From assembly GCA_016840135.1 (NCBI GenBank), contig JAEOSX010000094.1:1-57203 (forward strand): a stretch of 57,203 bases of DNA, written 5' to 3'. A model generated the notes under the pieces. That model ran no database searches. It had not been told where the DNA came from and saw only the letters and a list, made by a program, of their open reading frames with translations. Made by a program: the position numbers and the translations under genes. The DNA comes from Candidatus Hermodarchaeota archaeon. Its GTDB lineage: Archaea; Asgardarchaeota; Hermodarchaeia; Hermodarchaeales; Hermodarchaeaceae. Within the stretch, counting starts at the first letter, position 1, and the number at the start of each line of letters is the position of its first letter. This document shows positions 16,963 to 26,703 of this stretch, piece by piece.

Positions 16963-17763
16963 TCATTCGTTTTGAGTGAATTCGGTTAGTCGTCGTGTCG
17001 CTGTATGGTGTACATACCTGTAGCATTGCTGTGGTTCAATTTTTCTATACTCAAGTCCAAGTTGTTCTAAAAGGCCTTGCGTTCCCTTTGTTAGGCTGGG
17101 TGCTACGAGGATACCGCGAATGATCATATCTGATTGTTTCTGCAGACTTTTGAGGTAACTTTGTAGTTGGAATACAGCTTCGCGACCGGCGCGGCGGCAT
17201 TTGATTTCTATGATAACCAATCTTCCTTTTACATCTCGAGCGAAGATATCGATAAACCCTGGTGCTACTTGTCGTTCCCGGCGGATAGTTCTGAGTCCTT
17301 TTTCGATGAGTTCCGGATGAGAGCTTAGAACGCGCTGCATTTCCTCTTCAGTTAGAAACATACTGAACTCGCCGGGGTCGTCGAGGTTGCTTGCAATGAT
17401 TAGTAGTATCGTTGTGAAAGTGATACGGACTGTTTCTCGTGGTTTGGCGCGACTTACAATAAGAACGGCTTTTCCCTCTTTAATTGTAATTTTGAATGTT
17501 GCACCTGAAGGTTGCCAGTTCACTGGTTCAACGCCATTGGGTTTGTGAACGAGAAGGGTGCCATCACGTTTCAGAATAATGAGTCGTTCACCTTTAGTTA
17601 GAACAGAACGCGCGCGTCCTTGATATTCGACATCATTTTCCCCTAATATTTGTATGAAACGTTTCTGGCTAATCGCCTGCTCTAGAATAACCTTCGCTTC
17701 TTGGGCTTTGACCGAGTGTATGATCCATATCTGCTGGTTCGCATCTAATCGGCTATCATTCAA
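16963..17763 (-). CDS. nucS: Endonuclease NucS/EndoMS (RecB-like mismatch-specific nuclease)
   Basis: APGFIDIFARDVKGRLVIIEIKCRRAGREAVFQLQSYL catalytic core; N-terminal DNA-binding domain typical of NucS. Confidence 0.9.
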   Translation of the reverse strand: MNDSRLDANQQIWIIHSVKAQEAKVILEQAISQKRFIQILGENDVEYQGRARSVLTKGERLIILKRDGTLLVHKPNGVEPVNWQPSGATFKITIKEGKAVLIVSRAKPRETVRITFTTILLIIASNLDDPGEFSMFLTEEEMQRVLSSHPELIEKGLRTIRRERQVAPGFIDIFARDVKGRLVIIEIKCRRAGREAVFQLQSYLKSLQKQSDMIIRGILVAPSLTKGTQGLLEQLGLEYRKIEPQQCYRYVHHTATRRLTEFTQNE

Positions 17764-17822
17764 ATTATATTCAATGGCAGTTGGTCAATAAGACTAAATA
17801 GCTTTGCTCCGCTTTTGAATCT

Positions 17823-18374
17823 GTGATATGTGTGTCACGAATACCTTTGTATGATGAAACAGCGCCAGTTTATCATCATCGTTATCTCTCTATCCAGCGG
17901 GAGAAATATCAGGTTCTTGTGCGTTATCTCGATGAAGGTCCTCTTGTGGACATCGGTGTGGGGACTGGAATAGGTCTTTCATTTCTTGAAGATTTCAGTC
18001 CCATTGTAGGAGTAGATGGATCAATTAGTATGTTGAAAATAGCTAGACAACAAATTAATGAAGGAAAAATAAGTCGGCAAAGCGCTTCCTTGGTTTGTGC
18101 GTCAGCAACGGCACTCCCTTTTCGAAGTGGTGTATTTCCTTCAGCTGTAAGCGTAACAGTTATTCAGAATTTACAGGTAGTAGATAAAGGAGTGGAAGAA
18201 ATTTTACGAATAATTCAGCCTCTCCACGGGAGGCTAGGATTGACTTGGTTGGCAAAAACTCTAACCATGAAACAAGTGGCTCAACTTGTGGCTAGCAAGA
18301 CAGTGATTTTATCTTCACTGTACAAACTCGCCAGAGAGGATGACGGTTTAATCCTCCAACTAAATTCTCACTGA
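17823..18374 (+). CDS. Class I SAM-dependent methyltransferase
   Basis: LVDIGVGTGIGLSFL, VGVDGSISML, ASATALPFRSGVF motifs. Confidence 0.8.
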   Translation: MICVSRIPLYDETAPVYHHRYLSIQREKYQVLVRYLDEGPLVDIGVGTGIGLSFLEDFSPIVGVDGSISMLKIARQQINEGKISRQSASLVCASATALPFRSGVFPSAVSVTVIQNLQVVDKGVEEILRIIQPLHGRLGLTWLAKTLTMKQVAQLVASKTVILSSLYKLAREDDGLILQLNSH

Positions 18375-18503
18375 TTACTAGGTTAGGTAGCAATAAGAAA
18401 GATGACCAATATGTGTTGCTGCAGGTTCAACCGACTACCTTCACAGCAATATCTTTAAGTGACGATTCCTGTTTAGCGGATAATATCTTCAGGGTGGAAT
18501 ACT

Positions 18504-18749
18504 GTGGAAAACCAACCCATTAGAATACTTCGGAAAGCTATTGACGGCATAGTACTAATCAAACTAAAGGACGGGAAAGAATATCGAGGTCGCCTTAAGG
18601 AGATTGATGTCTATATGAATCTCGTTCTAGAAGGAGCAGAGGAACTCGAAGATGGTAAGCCAACTTCGAAGTTTGGCGAAGTTCTCATAAGGGGAAACAA
18701 CATCCTGTATATTAAACCTGATTTAACTCAAATAATCTGGGAAAGTTAG
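18504..18749 (+). CDS. LSm (Sm-like) RNA-binding protein
   Basis: PIRILRKAIDGIVLIKLKDGKEYRGRLKEIDVYMNLVLEGAEE...VLIRGNNILYIKP Sm1/Sm2 motifs. Confidence 0.93.
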   Translation: MENQPIRILRKAIDGIVLIKLKDGKEYRGRLKEIDVYMNLVLEGAEELEDGKPTSKFGEVLIRGNNILYIKPDLTQIIWES

Positions 18750-18801
18750 AACATTTTCCAACCTTTCAGAGTGTCGTGAATTTTAAGGGAACCTTGTGAA
18801 T

Positions 18802-20862
18802 TTAACTTCCCTGTCGCCGTTCTTGGCGGTATTTCTCAATTAGCTTCTCAAGGGCATCTGCAGCTGCTTCTCGTTCCTTCTCAAGATGTATCTTTTGCCA
18901 TTCAGTAAGTTGTTGTTCGAGTTGCTGAACATCAACCATACCAAATTCGTCTATAATCGTTATTTTCATTTCACTTGCTTCGAGTACGGGGATTTGTGCA
19001 GCTTTGAACTGAAATAAAGCTAAATGAGACATTTTACCCTTCGAAATTACTATCTTAACACCAAGCTCGATTAGCCGGTCTGCAGTAGTAGCGCCACCAC
19101 CGCTTGGATTAATAATGTAAACACATTTGACGCGCTTGGTTCCATATCTTTCTCGAAGTATCCGAATCTCCTCTTGAGAAAACCTGTGAAGTATGTGAAA
19201 AGGTTGCACTTCGCCGCGGAGCTCTAATCGGCGCATTAGTGTCATGTTCATTAATGTTCTTTTCATTCCCTCTATTTGGACACGGAGTTCACCAACTACT
19301 TGACGTAGTCTTTTGATTTCCCGTTCCCTTTGTTGGAGCCTTTCGTCCATGCGCTGCTCTCGTTTCTCAAGACGTAGAACCCGATCAAGTTGCCGTCTTG
19401 TTGCCTGTAATTCATCTTTGTAGAGTTGTCGATCCTTTAGACTCTCTTGGTGTTGCGTTTTTTCATATTCCAATTGGCGTTGTAAAGACTCTATTTGGCG
19501 CTGTAGGCGTTTAACCATCTGCGATAGTTCGTCTGACGACGGGTGTTTTTCCCTATGTCTAGCTGTCTTTTGTGGTGCAACAGGCTCTTGAGAGGCTTTA
19601 GCTGCATCTAGTATCTGTTTAACCGCATCATGAACTGAAAAGTCACGTAGTATTAGCGTCGCTGCCTCCTCAGCGACTTGAAGTCGGCCTATTTCCAGAA
19701 GTCGTTTCTGAAGAAGATCTAGCTTGCGTTCATAGGCTTGGAATACTGCTGCTACAGCTGCCAAAGCGTCTCTCTGATGGGAGTTTGACGGTTTTAACCC
19801 AGAGGGTGCAGAAAAAGCACTGGCAAGTTCACGCTTTTCAACAACAGATAGAACTCGACGAGGCGTGAATAATTGCGTTTTCAGTGTTTTACTTAATTTT
19901 TCTACAAAAGATGGTGCAGGTGTTACATCAGTAGCAATGAGGACAGGCGAACCGATATCTATTAGGCTGCGTATAACCTCGCCGCGTGACATCCCTTTGC
20001 CGCTTAGAAGGGCTAGGAGTTTTCCAGTCACATCCGCTACGGCAATGCCGATAGTTGTTCCAGCATCAATTCCCACAACCAGTCGTTTTCTAACTCTGGA
20101 ATCGGCTTCCTTGCTAGCTGGTGATAAGTATACTATCGACCGGTGTTTTACAGGTGATACTCTTACTAAGACTCCAGCAGCTCTATTGTCATGGGGCTGC
20201 ACAATTGCTACGACGCGTTCAAAGGAATCGTAAATAAAAAAGACGCAGCGGGACAAGCCATGAGCTGTACTTGTTTCAAAATAATCGAAGTCTAGTTCGT
20301 TTTTAACGAGTTTTTCCTTTATATCTCGAGAAATTTGTTGAATCGCTCCATGCATGCGACGTTGAAACCTTCCCTGTGAAAAGCCTCCCGTTCTCACCGT
20401 TCTAGCTCTCGAAACTACAATTTTCGTTTCGCGGGCCAGCACTGCAATTTCAGTACCTACTCCCAGCGAGGCTAGCTTAGCCACTAAAACCGCGGTCTCT
20501 ACAGGGTTAGGATGTCCTAGCGGTTTTAAACCGTGTCGTTTAGCAAGGGTTGTAAGAGGAATCATCCCGTGAATTGGTGAACCTGTAACTTGGATGACTT
20601 TTGTTCTGACTGGTATCTTCGAAAGAAACTCGATTACGGTCTTCTCTGTCGGTGCTAGTTCCATAATATTATCAGTGGCGAGCACGTGTGGCACAATTTG
20701 TCTAATCATCTTGAGTAATTTGTGACGACGTACCATATTGAATGTCTCAACATGTTCATCTTTCATTATAGCTATAGCATACCTCGGTTGGGTTTTCGAT
20801 GAGGGTGAATGCCGAGGAAGTATGTCAAAACCAATAAGCACTTGGGATTCCGGTTCGCTCAT
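18802..20862 (-). CDS. DUF460 family protein (RNase H-fold-like N-terminal part plus coiled coil)
   Basis: VVGIDAGTTIGIAVADVTGKLLALLSGKGMSRGEVI plus long coiled coil and C-terminal VYIINPSGGGATTADRLIELGVKIVISKG. Confidence 0.85.
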   Translation of the reverse strand: MSEPESQVLIGFDILPRHSPSSKTQPRYAIAIMKDEHVETFNMVRRHKLLKMIRQIVPHVLATDNIMELAPTEKTVIEFLSKIPVRTKVIQVTGSPIHGMIPLTTLAKRHGLKPLGHPNPVETAVLVAKLASLGVGTEIAVLARETKIVVSRARTVRTGGFSQGRFQRRMHGAIQQISRDIKEKLVKNELDFDYFETSTAHGLSRCVFFIYDSFERVVAIVQPHDNRAAGVLVRVSPVKHRSIVYLSPASKEADSRVRKRLVVGIDAGTTIGIAVADVTGKLLALLSGKGMSRGEVIRSLIDIGSPVLIATDVTPAPSFVEKLSKTLKTQLFTPRRVLSVVEKRELASAFSAPSGLKPSNSHQRDALAAVAAVFQAYERKLDLLQKRLLEIGRLQVAEEAATLILRDFSVHDAVKQILDAAKASQEPVAPQKTARHREKHPSSDELSQMVKRLQRQIESLQRQLEYEKTQHQESLKDRQLYKDELQATRRQLDRVLRLEKREQRMDERLQQREREIKRLRQVVGELRVQIEGMKRTLMNMTLMRRLELRGEVQPFHILHRFSQEEIRILRERYGTKRVKCVYIINPSGGGATTADRLIELGVKIVISKGKMSHLALFQFKAAQIPVLEASEMKITIIDEFGMVDVQQLEQQLTEWQKIHLEKEREAAADALEKLIEKYRQERRQGS

Positions 20863-21764
20863 TCTCTGCGCACCAGTCCATTATTGTGTACTATATTTTG
20901 ATATGCTTCTTGAGAATCGACAGCAAGACGAAACCGCCGCCTGAAGAAGTTAACAATATAAGAAATGTCTCGCCGAAGTAATAAAAGTGCATTAGGATGT
21001 CTTAACGAAACCCATTGGGGCCAGTCAAAGATAGTTGTCTGGTCCTCCTCATCAATAATGACATTGTATTCACTTAAATCACCATGTACAATTTTGGCGT
21101 CCTGAAAGGCAATACGGATTTGGGCAAGGATTTGGTTCAGCACTTGTTGTGGACTTGTTAAGTCTCTTACCTCAATTAACAGGTTTCCCTCCATTTGCGT
21201 CATAACTAAAATATGGCGGTTAACAGCTATTGGTGTCGGTACTCGTACCTTGTGAAATGTGAGGGTGTGGAGTGCTGCATATTCCCTCTCTGCTGCTTGT
21301 TTACAATAATCAATCCAAGATTTACGAAGAGTAGCGGGAAGTGATCGTAGTCTTCGGGCTTGACGGAAACTTGTACGCCCCCAACGTAAAAATTTCAGTG
21401 CAACCTCTTTCCCCTCCCCGTTAAGGGCTTGGTAGACTGTTGCTTCTTTACCGGTGCCTAACGGTTGACCAATTGATACAATGATGTCTTTTGACGCTAA
21501 TGCATGAAGTGCTAAAGCATCATATCCTGCGAGTACAAGCCGGTACCCTATGTAGGGTATCGTCTGACGCTGAATCAGCTTCTCTTTACTTAAATAACCA
21601 AGTCGAAAGAGTATGTCATCAGGATTTAGACCAGTCTTCTTCACTACTTCTTCAAGGGGGATATACTCAAATCGTTTTGAGAGACTTTCTAGTGCACGAA
21701 GTATTGAGACTGTCTCTGTTCCAAGTTCTTTGATGAGTTCAGCGACTCGCTGCAAAACAATCAT
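20859..21764 (-). CDS. rio2: RIO2-type atypical serine/threonine kinase
   Basis: N-terminal wHTH, GTGKEATVY P-loop, VHGDLSEYNVII catalytic loop, IFDWPQWV metal loop; overlaps DUF460 start by 4 nt. Confidence 0.93.
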   Translation of the reverse strand: MIVLQRVAELIKELGTETVSILRALESLSKRFEYIPLEEVVKKTGLNPDDILFRLGYLSKEKLIQRQTIPYIGYRLVLAGYDALALHALASKDIIVSIGQPLGTGKEATVYQALNGEGKEVALKFLRWGRTSFRQARRLRSLPATLRKSWIDYCKQAAEREYAALHTLTFHKVRVPTPIAVNRHILVMTQMEGNLLIEVRDLTSPQQVLNQILAQIRIAFQDAKIVHGDLSEYNVIIDEEDQTTIFDWPQWVSLRHPNALLLLRRDISYIVNFFRRRFRLAVDSQEAYQNIVHNNGLVRRE

Positions 21765-22002
21765 CTGAAGAATCGGTTGAACGCTATAAAAAAAGTATTG
21801 GCGATGAGTGTAGTTAAAACGAGAAGCAAGATTGACGATAATCGAACCCTACAGTCATTTAGGTTGTGTACTTTATTATTAAACGTAATATCTGAATTAA
21901 TATAAGATAGCTATTAAGAATATTAATTAGACACCCAAAATTATATTAAGGAGAATATCCAAACTTTCTTATCAGCATAAAAGAATTCGATAGAGGCTAA
22001 GA

Positions 22003-22287
22003 ATGTTGAAAGAACGGTTTGAAGTACCAGATGAAGACGTTCCTAAAGTAGCTAAGGCGCTTTCCAGTCAGACACGTTGGCGTATTATTTCTCTTCTTCG
22101 AGATAAATCGATGGATGTTAGTCGTATCGCTGAAGCCCTCAAGCAAACAGAAGCAAACATAAGTGCACAGGTTAAGATTTTAGAGAGGGCTGGATTACTA
22201 AAAAGTCACTACGAGCCAGGAGAACACGGTGTGAGAAAGGTTTGCGAACCTGCCGTGAAGCAGGTTATAATTAATGCCGTGATCTGA
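22003..22287 (+). CDS. ArsR-like HTH transcriptional regulator
   Basis: VAKALSSQTRWRIISLLRDKSMDVSRIAEALKQTEANISAQVKILERAGLL. Confidence 0.85.
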   Translation: MLKERFEVPDEDVPKVAKALSSQTRWRIISLLRDKSMDVSRIAEALKQTEANISAQVKILERAGLLKSHYEPGEHGVRKVCEPAVKQVIINAVI

Positions 22288-22334
22288 TTCTCCCTTCTTG
22301 ATGATTATCAATTATTTTTCCAGAGCTTGACTAG

Positions 22335-24857
22335 TTACTCCATTTTTCTGTCAAATCTCTTTGCAACGGTTTCGAAATCGTCACCAAAACCTGTTTCTTT
22401 TGTAATCCGGGGTCTAACTTTGATAAAAACAGGGAATCTTGTTCCCTGACCAACCACAAGCGCTTCACCAACACTTAGACTGGAAATTGAAGCAAGTGTA
22501 GACTTCGTAATTTGTTCCGAACTGGATTTAAGATGATCCAAATCATAAGGGTTCGTAATTCTCAGGAAAATATTGGTTCCACACTGACTCAGCACGGTAG
22601 TCGAAAGACGAACAGGGCGTTGGCTAATAAGGGCAAGAGCAAGATTATACTTCCGACCCTCCCGAGCTACAGTTTCAAGGATGCCCTTTGAGTAGGCAAG
22701 ACCTCGTCGGGCCTCAGGACAATTTCCGGTGAAAAACACTTTCCCATTCCGTCTAGCTACAAACGCGCCATTTCTGATAGTTATATCCCATACTCTTCCT
22801 GAATAGTGCTCAGTTGTTGCTCGTCTGATATGGGCATATTTTCGTTTAAATGACACTAATACCTTTATCTGGTTGTTTTGGGGTACAACTTTTTGTATTG
22901 CTGATAATCCTATTCTCACACATAATTCTTGGAAATCATCAGCTAACCCCTGATTTTTTCCAGCATAGAATACCACATACTTGAAGCCATTGTTAAGGCG
23001 TTGGATATGTCCATCTCCTTGGACCATCGCAACAAAAAGAACTTTGAGCTGATGGAGAGACGCTTTTTCTAGAAATTGCCTTGGAATTCTATGCGCCTCA
23101 TATTGAAGCCAGGAGTTTATTTCTTTAGATGCTGCACTTTTTAAATAGAAAGTATGTTCCTCTCGCCGTTGAAAAACAGGGTCTGGTCTCAACCGAGTAT
23201 AAACACTGACCTCTGGAAATCTTCGTTTGATAACTGCATTCATTTGTGCCAGTATTTCGCCTTTTGCTGATGATTGTGAAATCTCATAGCTATAATATGC
23301 CTTATTATCAAAATAATGTATGTTACCGTCTGTGATAATCCAACCTAGGATTTTGATTAAATCTTCATCAATGTCGCAATTCGTTTCCGAACTTTGTTCC
23401 GCTGCCAAAGGTATTCTAAAACCACTTGGAAGATTTTTAGCAAAAACAAATTTGTTCTCAGACCAACACCATTGGCGATCTCTCCCTGTCGTCCGATAAT
23501 TGCATAATACACGGTGATCTTTTGTAACAAGAGCCTCAATGCTTTTCCCATTAGCTACTTTAATCATCTCACCGTCATGTTCTCGAAGAATAATATTCTC
23601 AATTCTATGTAATTCAAGCATTTCAGATTCACAGTTATAGGAAAAGGCTAATTCACCGATTTCTATTTCTGAATAATTTTTCCATCCCTTATTGGTCAGG
23701 ATTTCCGTATCTTCACTCAAACAGAATTGATGTGCCTCCTCGACAAGGACAATGGTTGGAGGTATCTGGTTCTCTCGTCTAAGGTAAAACAGCTGTCGTA
23801 GAACTTCTGCGGCGATTATCTGTTTCTTCTGGAGACTTATGGTGTCACTCATGTCAAGGATTATGGCTTTTCCTGGAACCATTATTTTTGGCCAATTTGG
23901 TGTTGAGGTCTTCCCAAACAGCTGCAAGCGACGTAAATTTTCAAGCCAACCTAGTAGTGCTTCTCGTGTACGAACATTTCCGGAGGGATCGTTTTCTACC
24001 GCGCTCATGATGTCGTCGAGGTTGTAAGTTTTTCCTTTACGCGCCTTGCGGAGCGTTCTTATTATACGCGTAAGCTCGCGGATTTGGATTCCACTCATTT
24101 CTGGTGAATATCGAGCAAAGTCGACAGAATTCAGTTTAGGTGTAGCTAACTCTACTAAGGGACTACGGATTACTGTAATCTTGTCTTGAAAACTAACTTT
24201 ACTAGATGAGTGTGATTCTTCTAATCCGCTGTATTCCCCGTGGACATCTAAAATTATGACGGCTGGGCGTCCGTCCCTTGACTTACGTAATAGTAGCTCT
24301 TCAATCATAACAGCTGCGGTGTAACTTTTTCCTGCGCCGCTCATCGCTAGTAGAGCTACATGTTTTTGAAACATTCGAGTTAGATTGAATGTAGCAGGGA
24401 TGTTATGAAATAGTAAAGAGCCCAGGTGGATACCTTGAGCCGCGAAACCGAGAAATTCAGCAAGTATTTTGGGATCTGGCGTACGAACTTGCGCTCCGGG
24501 TGATGGAGGATATGTCAGTCGTTGCACTTCTCCCTCTTTGAAGAGCCCCAATGGTTTGGCTTCTGCAAGCAGATATTCCCAGCGATCGACTGGGAATATG
24601 CCGCTAAAGGGTTTTCCGGTTCTGGTGAAATCAGTAACAGCATCTACTTGTGCAAAATATCGATTGGTTTTTTGTACTTGCTCCACATGGGCAATGATTA
24701 GCCCTTCATCAGTTTGAATGGATACATATTGTCCAACGTGAACAGGTGTTTGTTCTTTTTGAAGGTCGAGTCCACTCACAACAAAAAAAAATTTTTCTGT
24801 GTTTGGAGTGCCGTCTTGGTGACATACTATCGTTCCTAAGACATCGCTTATTATCAA
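22335..24857 (-). CDS. herA: HerA-family DNA-translocating ATPase, interrupted by an intein
   Basis: AMSGAGKSYTAAVMIEELL (Walker A), IVLVEEAHQF (Walker B), LALISQRPVRLSTTVLSQCGTNIFLRITNP; extein about 506 aa once the intein is removed. Confidence 0.92.
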   Translation of the reverse strand: MIISDVLGTIVCHQDGTPNTEKFFFVVSGLDLQKEQTPVHVGQYVSIQTDEGLIIAHVEQVQKTNRYFAQVDAVTDFTRTGKPFSGIFPVDRWEYLLAEAKPLGLFKEGEVQRLTYPPSPGAQVRTPDPKILAEFLGFAAQGIHLGSLLFHNIPATFNLTRMFQKHVALLAMSGAGKSYTAAVMIEELLLRKSRDGRPAVIILDVHGEYSGLEESHSSSKVSFQDKITVIRSPLVELATPKLNSVDFARYSPEMSGIQIRELTRIIRTLRKARKGKTYNLDDIMSAVENDPSGNVRTREALLGWLENLRRLQLFGKTSTPNWPKIMVPGKAIILDMSDTISLQKKQIIAAEVLRQLFYLRRENQIPPTIVLVEEAHQFCLSEDTEILTNKGWKNYSEIEIGELAFSYNCESEMLELHRIENIILREHDGEMIKVANGKSIEALVTKDHRVLCNYRTTGRDRQWCWSENKFVFAKNLPSGFRIPLAAEQSSETNCDIDEDLIKILGWIITDGNIHYFDNKAYYSYEISQSSAKGEILAQMNAVIKRRFPEVSVYTRLRPDPVFQRREEHTFYLKSAASKEINSWLQYEAHRIPRQFLEKASLHQLKVLFVAMVQGDGHIQRLNNGFKYVVFYAGKNQGLADDFQELCVRIGLSAIQKVVPQNNQIKVLVSFKRKYAHIRRATTEHYSGRVWDITIRNGAFVARRNGKVFFTGNCPEARRGLAYSKGILETVAREGRKYNLALALISQRPVRLSTTVLSQCGTNIFLRITNPYDLDHLKSSSEQITKSTLASISSLSVGEALVVGQGTRFPVFIKVRPRITKETGFGDDFETVAKRFDRKME
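22722..23723 (-). mobile_element. Intein (334 aa) with LAGLIDADG homing endonuclease domain inserted in HerA
   Basis: Begins CLSEDTEILTNKGW, ends GKVFFTGN|C; block B VTKDHRVL; LAGLIDADG-like ILGWIITDGNI and LFVAMVQGDGHI; insertion after ...VEEAHQF. Confidence 0.95.
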
Positions 24858-24873
24858 ATCGTCACCCCAGTAT

Positions 24874-26061
24874 CTAGTGGAATGGCATTCGCTCCCGTCT
24901 TTGTTTCAAAAAATTAGGTGGATGACCTATGCGTTGAGCAAGTTGAGTGAATATGAAATCCATATCTCGTTCAACTAGCCGTGCTTGTGAATCTGCTTCG
25001 ATTAAGACTGAAGGTAAAGCGAATGTTTCATTATCTGAGAAAATCATAGCACTTACTTTTGTAACCACCTCTTTTGGATTGTAGTGTTTGGGCACTAATA
25101 CCTCTACCCTGAGAGGGTAATCATATTTCGCTGTTCTAGTGAAAAACCCAACGACAGTTTTCTTTGACTTGGTCAGGCTTGTGTCCTGAACTTTCAACTT
25201 TGTTGGAATTACTTCTTCTAGACGGAAAATACAGGACCGTTCACCTGATTCCAGTATCCTGAAAAAGAACTCACTATCGTAAATACTCTTCAAGGCTGTG
25301 CGGTAATCACATTCTTTGAGTGCTGCTAATTGTGGATATTGGGGTATTAGGTGTGGTAATAATTCACCCAACAAGTTCATGAAACGGTTGCTCCGGCTAT
25401 CTTTCACAATTCCTGCTAGTAGGGTTCCAGTGTCTTCGGTCTTTGTGTATAACTCATCATAAAGCGAACGAATTTCTTTATGTTGATCCGCCAACAACGA
25501 GTGGGATGATGGCTGGTCAGTAATCTGAGGTAGTATTGATCCGTCAATTAATAGAAGTTCAGAAGGGTGACGGTCCTGTACTCGAATTGCCACTTTTAGC
25601 TCTTCCTTCACTCTTTCTAGAGAAGCGTTGATTTCCGCTTCTCGTCGTGATATCGGATAGAGATTCGCCTTCACCTTTGGTAGCGCTCCCTCCTGAGGCC
25701 AATATTTAGCAGAAACACGACCCGAAGGGTTGTATTCGAAGATGGTAGCAATTGCTCTTGTAATCACTAGCTCTATCCCGCGTAGGGATTTCTTCAGGAG
25801 TCCACCGTCTATCCCGCAAATTCGTATTCCCCCTAAATCAGTTGGTGGAAGCTTTGTAGCCAACTGACCTTCAACAAGACTGCGCTTCGCTAAAGGAAGT
25901 TCAGCACAGAGGTCAAGGTCAAATCTGGCTTCACGAAGAACAGAAGTGAACGCAAATCGCTTCTCTTCAAGCGCCTGAACCTGATCTGCTATCTTCTGTA
26001 GAACTTTATCAAGTTCCCAGGGGCTACGGATACTACTCACTTCTATCGCCAAGAAATACAT
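24874..26061 (-). CDS. nurA: NurA-domain nuclease
   Basis: RICGIDGGLLKKSLRGIELVITRAIA and SELLLIDGSI metal-binding motifs; adjacent to herA. Confidence 0.85.
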   Translation of the reverse strand: MYFLAIEVSSIRSPWELDKVLQKIADQVQALEEKRFAFTSVLREARFDLDLCAELPLAKRSLVEGQLATKLPPTDLGGIRICGIDGGLLKKSLRGIELVITRAIATIFEYNPSGRVSAKYWPQEGALPKVKANLYPISRREAEINASLERVKEELKVAIRVQDRHPSELLLIDGSILPQITDQPSSHSLLADQHKEIRSLYDELYTKTEDTGTLLAGIVKDSRSNRFMNLLGELLPHLIPQYPQLAALKECDYRTALKSIYDSEFFFRILESGERSCIFRLEEVIPTKLKVQDTSLTKSKKTVVGFFTRTAKYDYPLRVEVLVPKHYNPKEVVTKVSAMIFSDNETFALPSVLIEADSQARLVERDMDFIFTQLAQRIGHPPNFLKQRRERMPFH

Positions 26062-26172
26062 TTATGGTAATATCAACAGTGTACCACTACAACGTTACAT
26101 AAAAACATCTTCGACTGCTATAAAAACAGAATGCCGCACAATCTTCCAATCCCTGAATTTTATTAAAATCTC

Positions 26173-26703
26173 TTGAAACATTATATTACTGATAAAAATA
26201 TCCTAAAACACTGTAGAGCGACACAATGCAAAGCTGTGTACATTGCAAAATTGATATCGCCATTCATTCCTGTCGATATGGTTGTTGTGAGCGCTGGTGC
26301 GCTGCTCCATGATATAGAGCGTACTAAAACCCAAGATATCACACACGGTGTGGTTGGTGGTCTGATTCTCCTCGAAGAAGGGTGTACTTTGAAAGTGATA
26401 CGAGTGGTTGAACGTCATGTGCTTGGTGGATTCACGGCAAGAGAGGCATCCCTCATCGGTCTACCAAGTCGAAGCTTCCTACCAGAAACATGGGAAGAAA
26501 AAATTGTTTGCGTAGCTGACAAGCTTGGTTTGTATCACTGGGACGGCATTGATGCCCTGTCGCAATGGGTACCAAAGGTACAGAAACGTGTATCTAGATT
26601 ACAACAGAGATACGGAGAAGGCGAGCCCTACAAAGCGTCAATGCAGCGAGTGGTACAACATACAAAATCGCTGATATGGAAAATAGTAGAAAGCAGCGAT
26701 TGA
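26173..26703 (+). CDS. HD-domain phosphohydrolase
   Basis: HCRATQCKAVYIAKLI...AGALLHDIERTKTQDITHGVVGGLIL HD motif; TTG start. Confidence 0.8.
   Translation: MKHYITDKNILKHCRATQCKAVYIAKLISPFIPVDMVVVSAGALLHDIERTKTQDITHGVVGGLILLEEGCTLKVIRVVERHVLGGFTAREASLIGLPSRSFLPETWEEKIVCVADKLGLYHWDGIDALSQWVPKVQKRVSRLQQRYGEGEPYKASMQRVVQHTKSLIWKIVESSD

Noticed and set aside
18375-18503. Possible tRNA/ncRNA from GGTTCAACC-like stretch before the Lsm gene
   Set aside because: No matching acceptor, D or anticodon arms could be found by eye.
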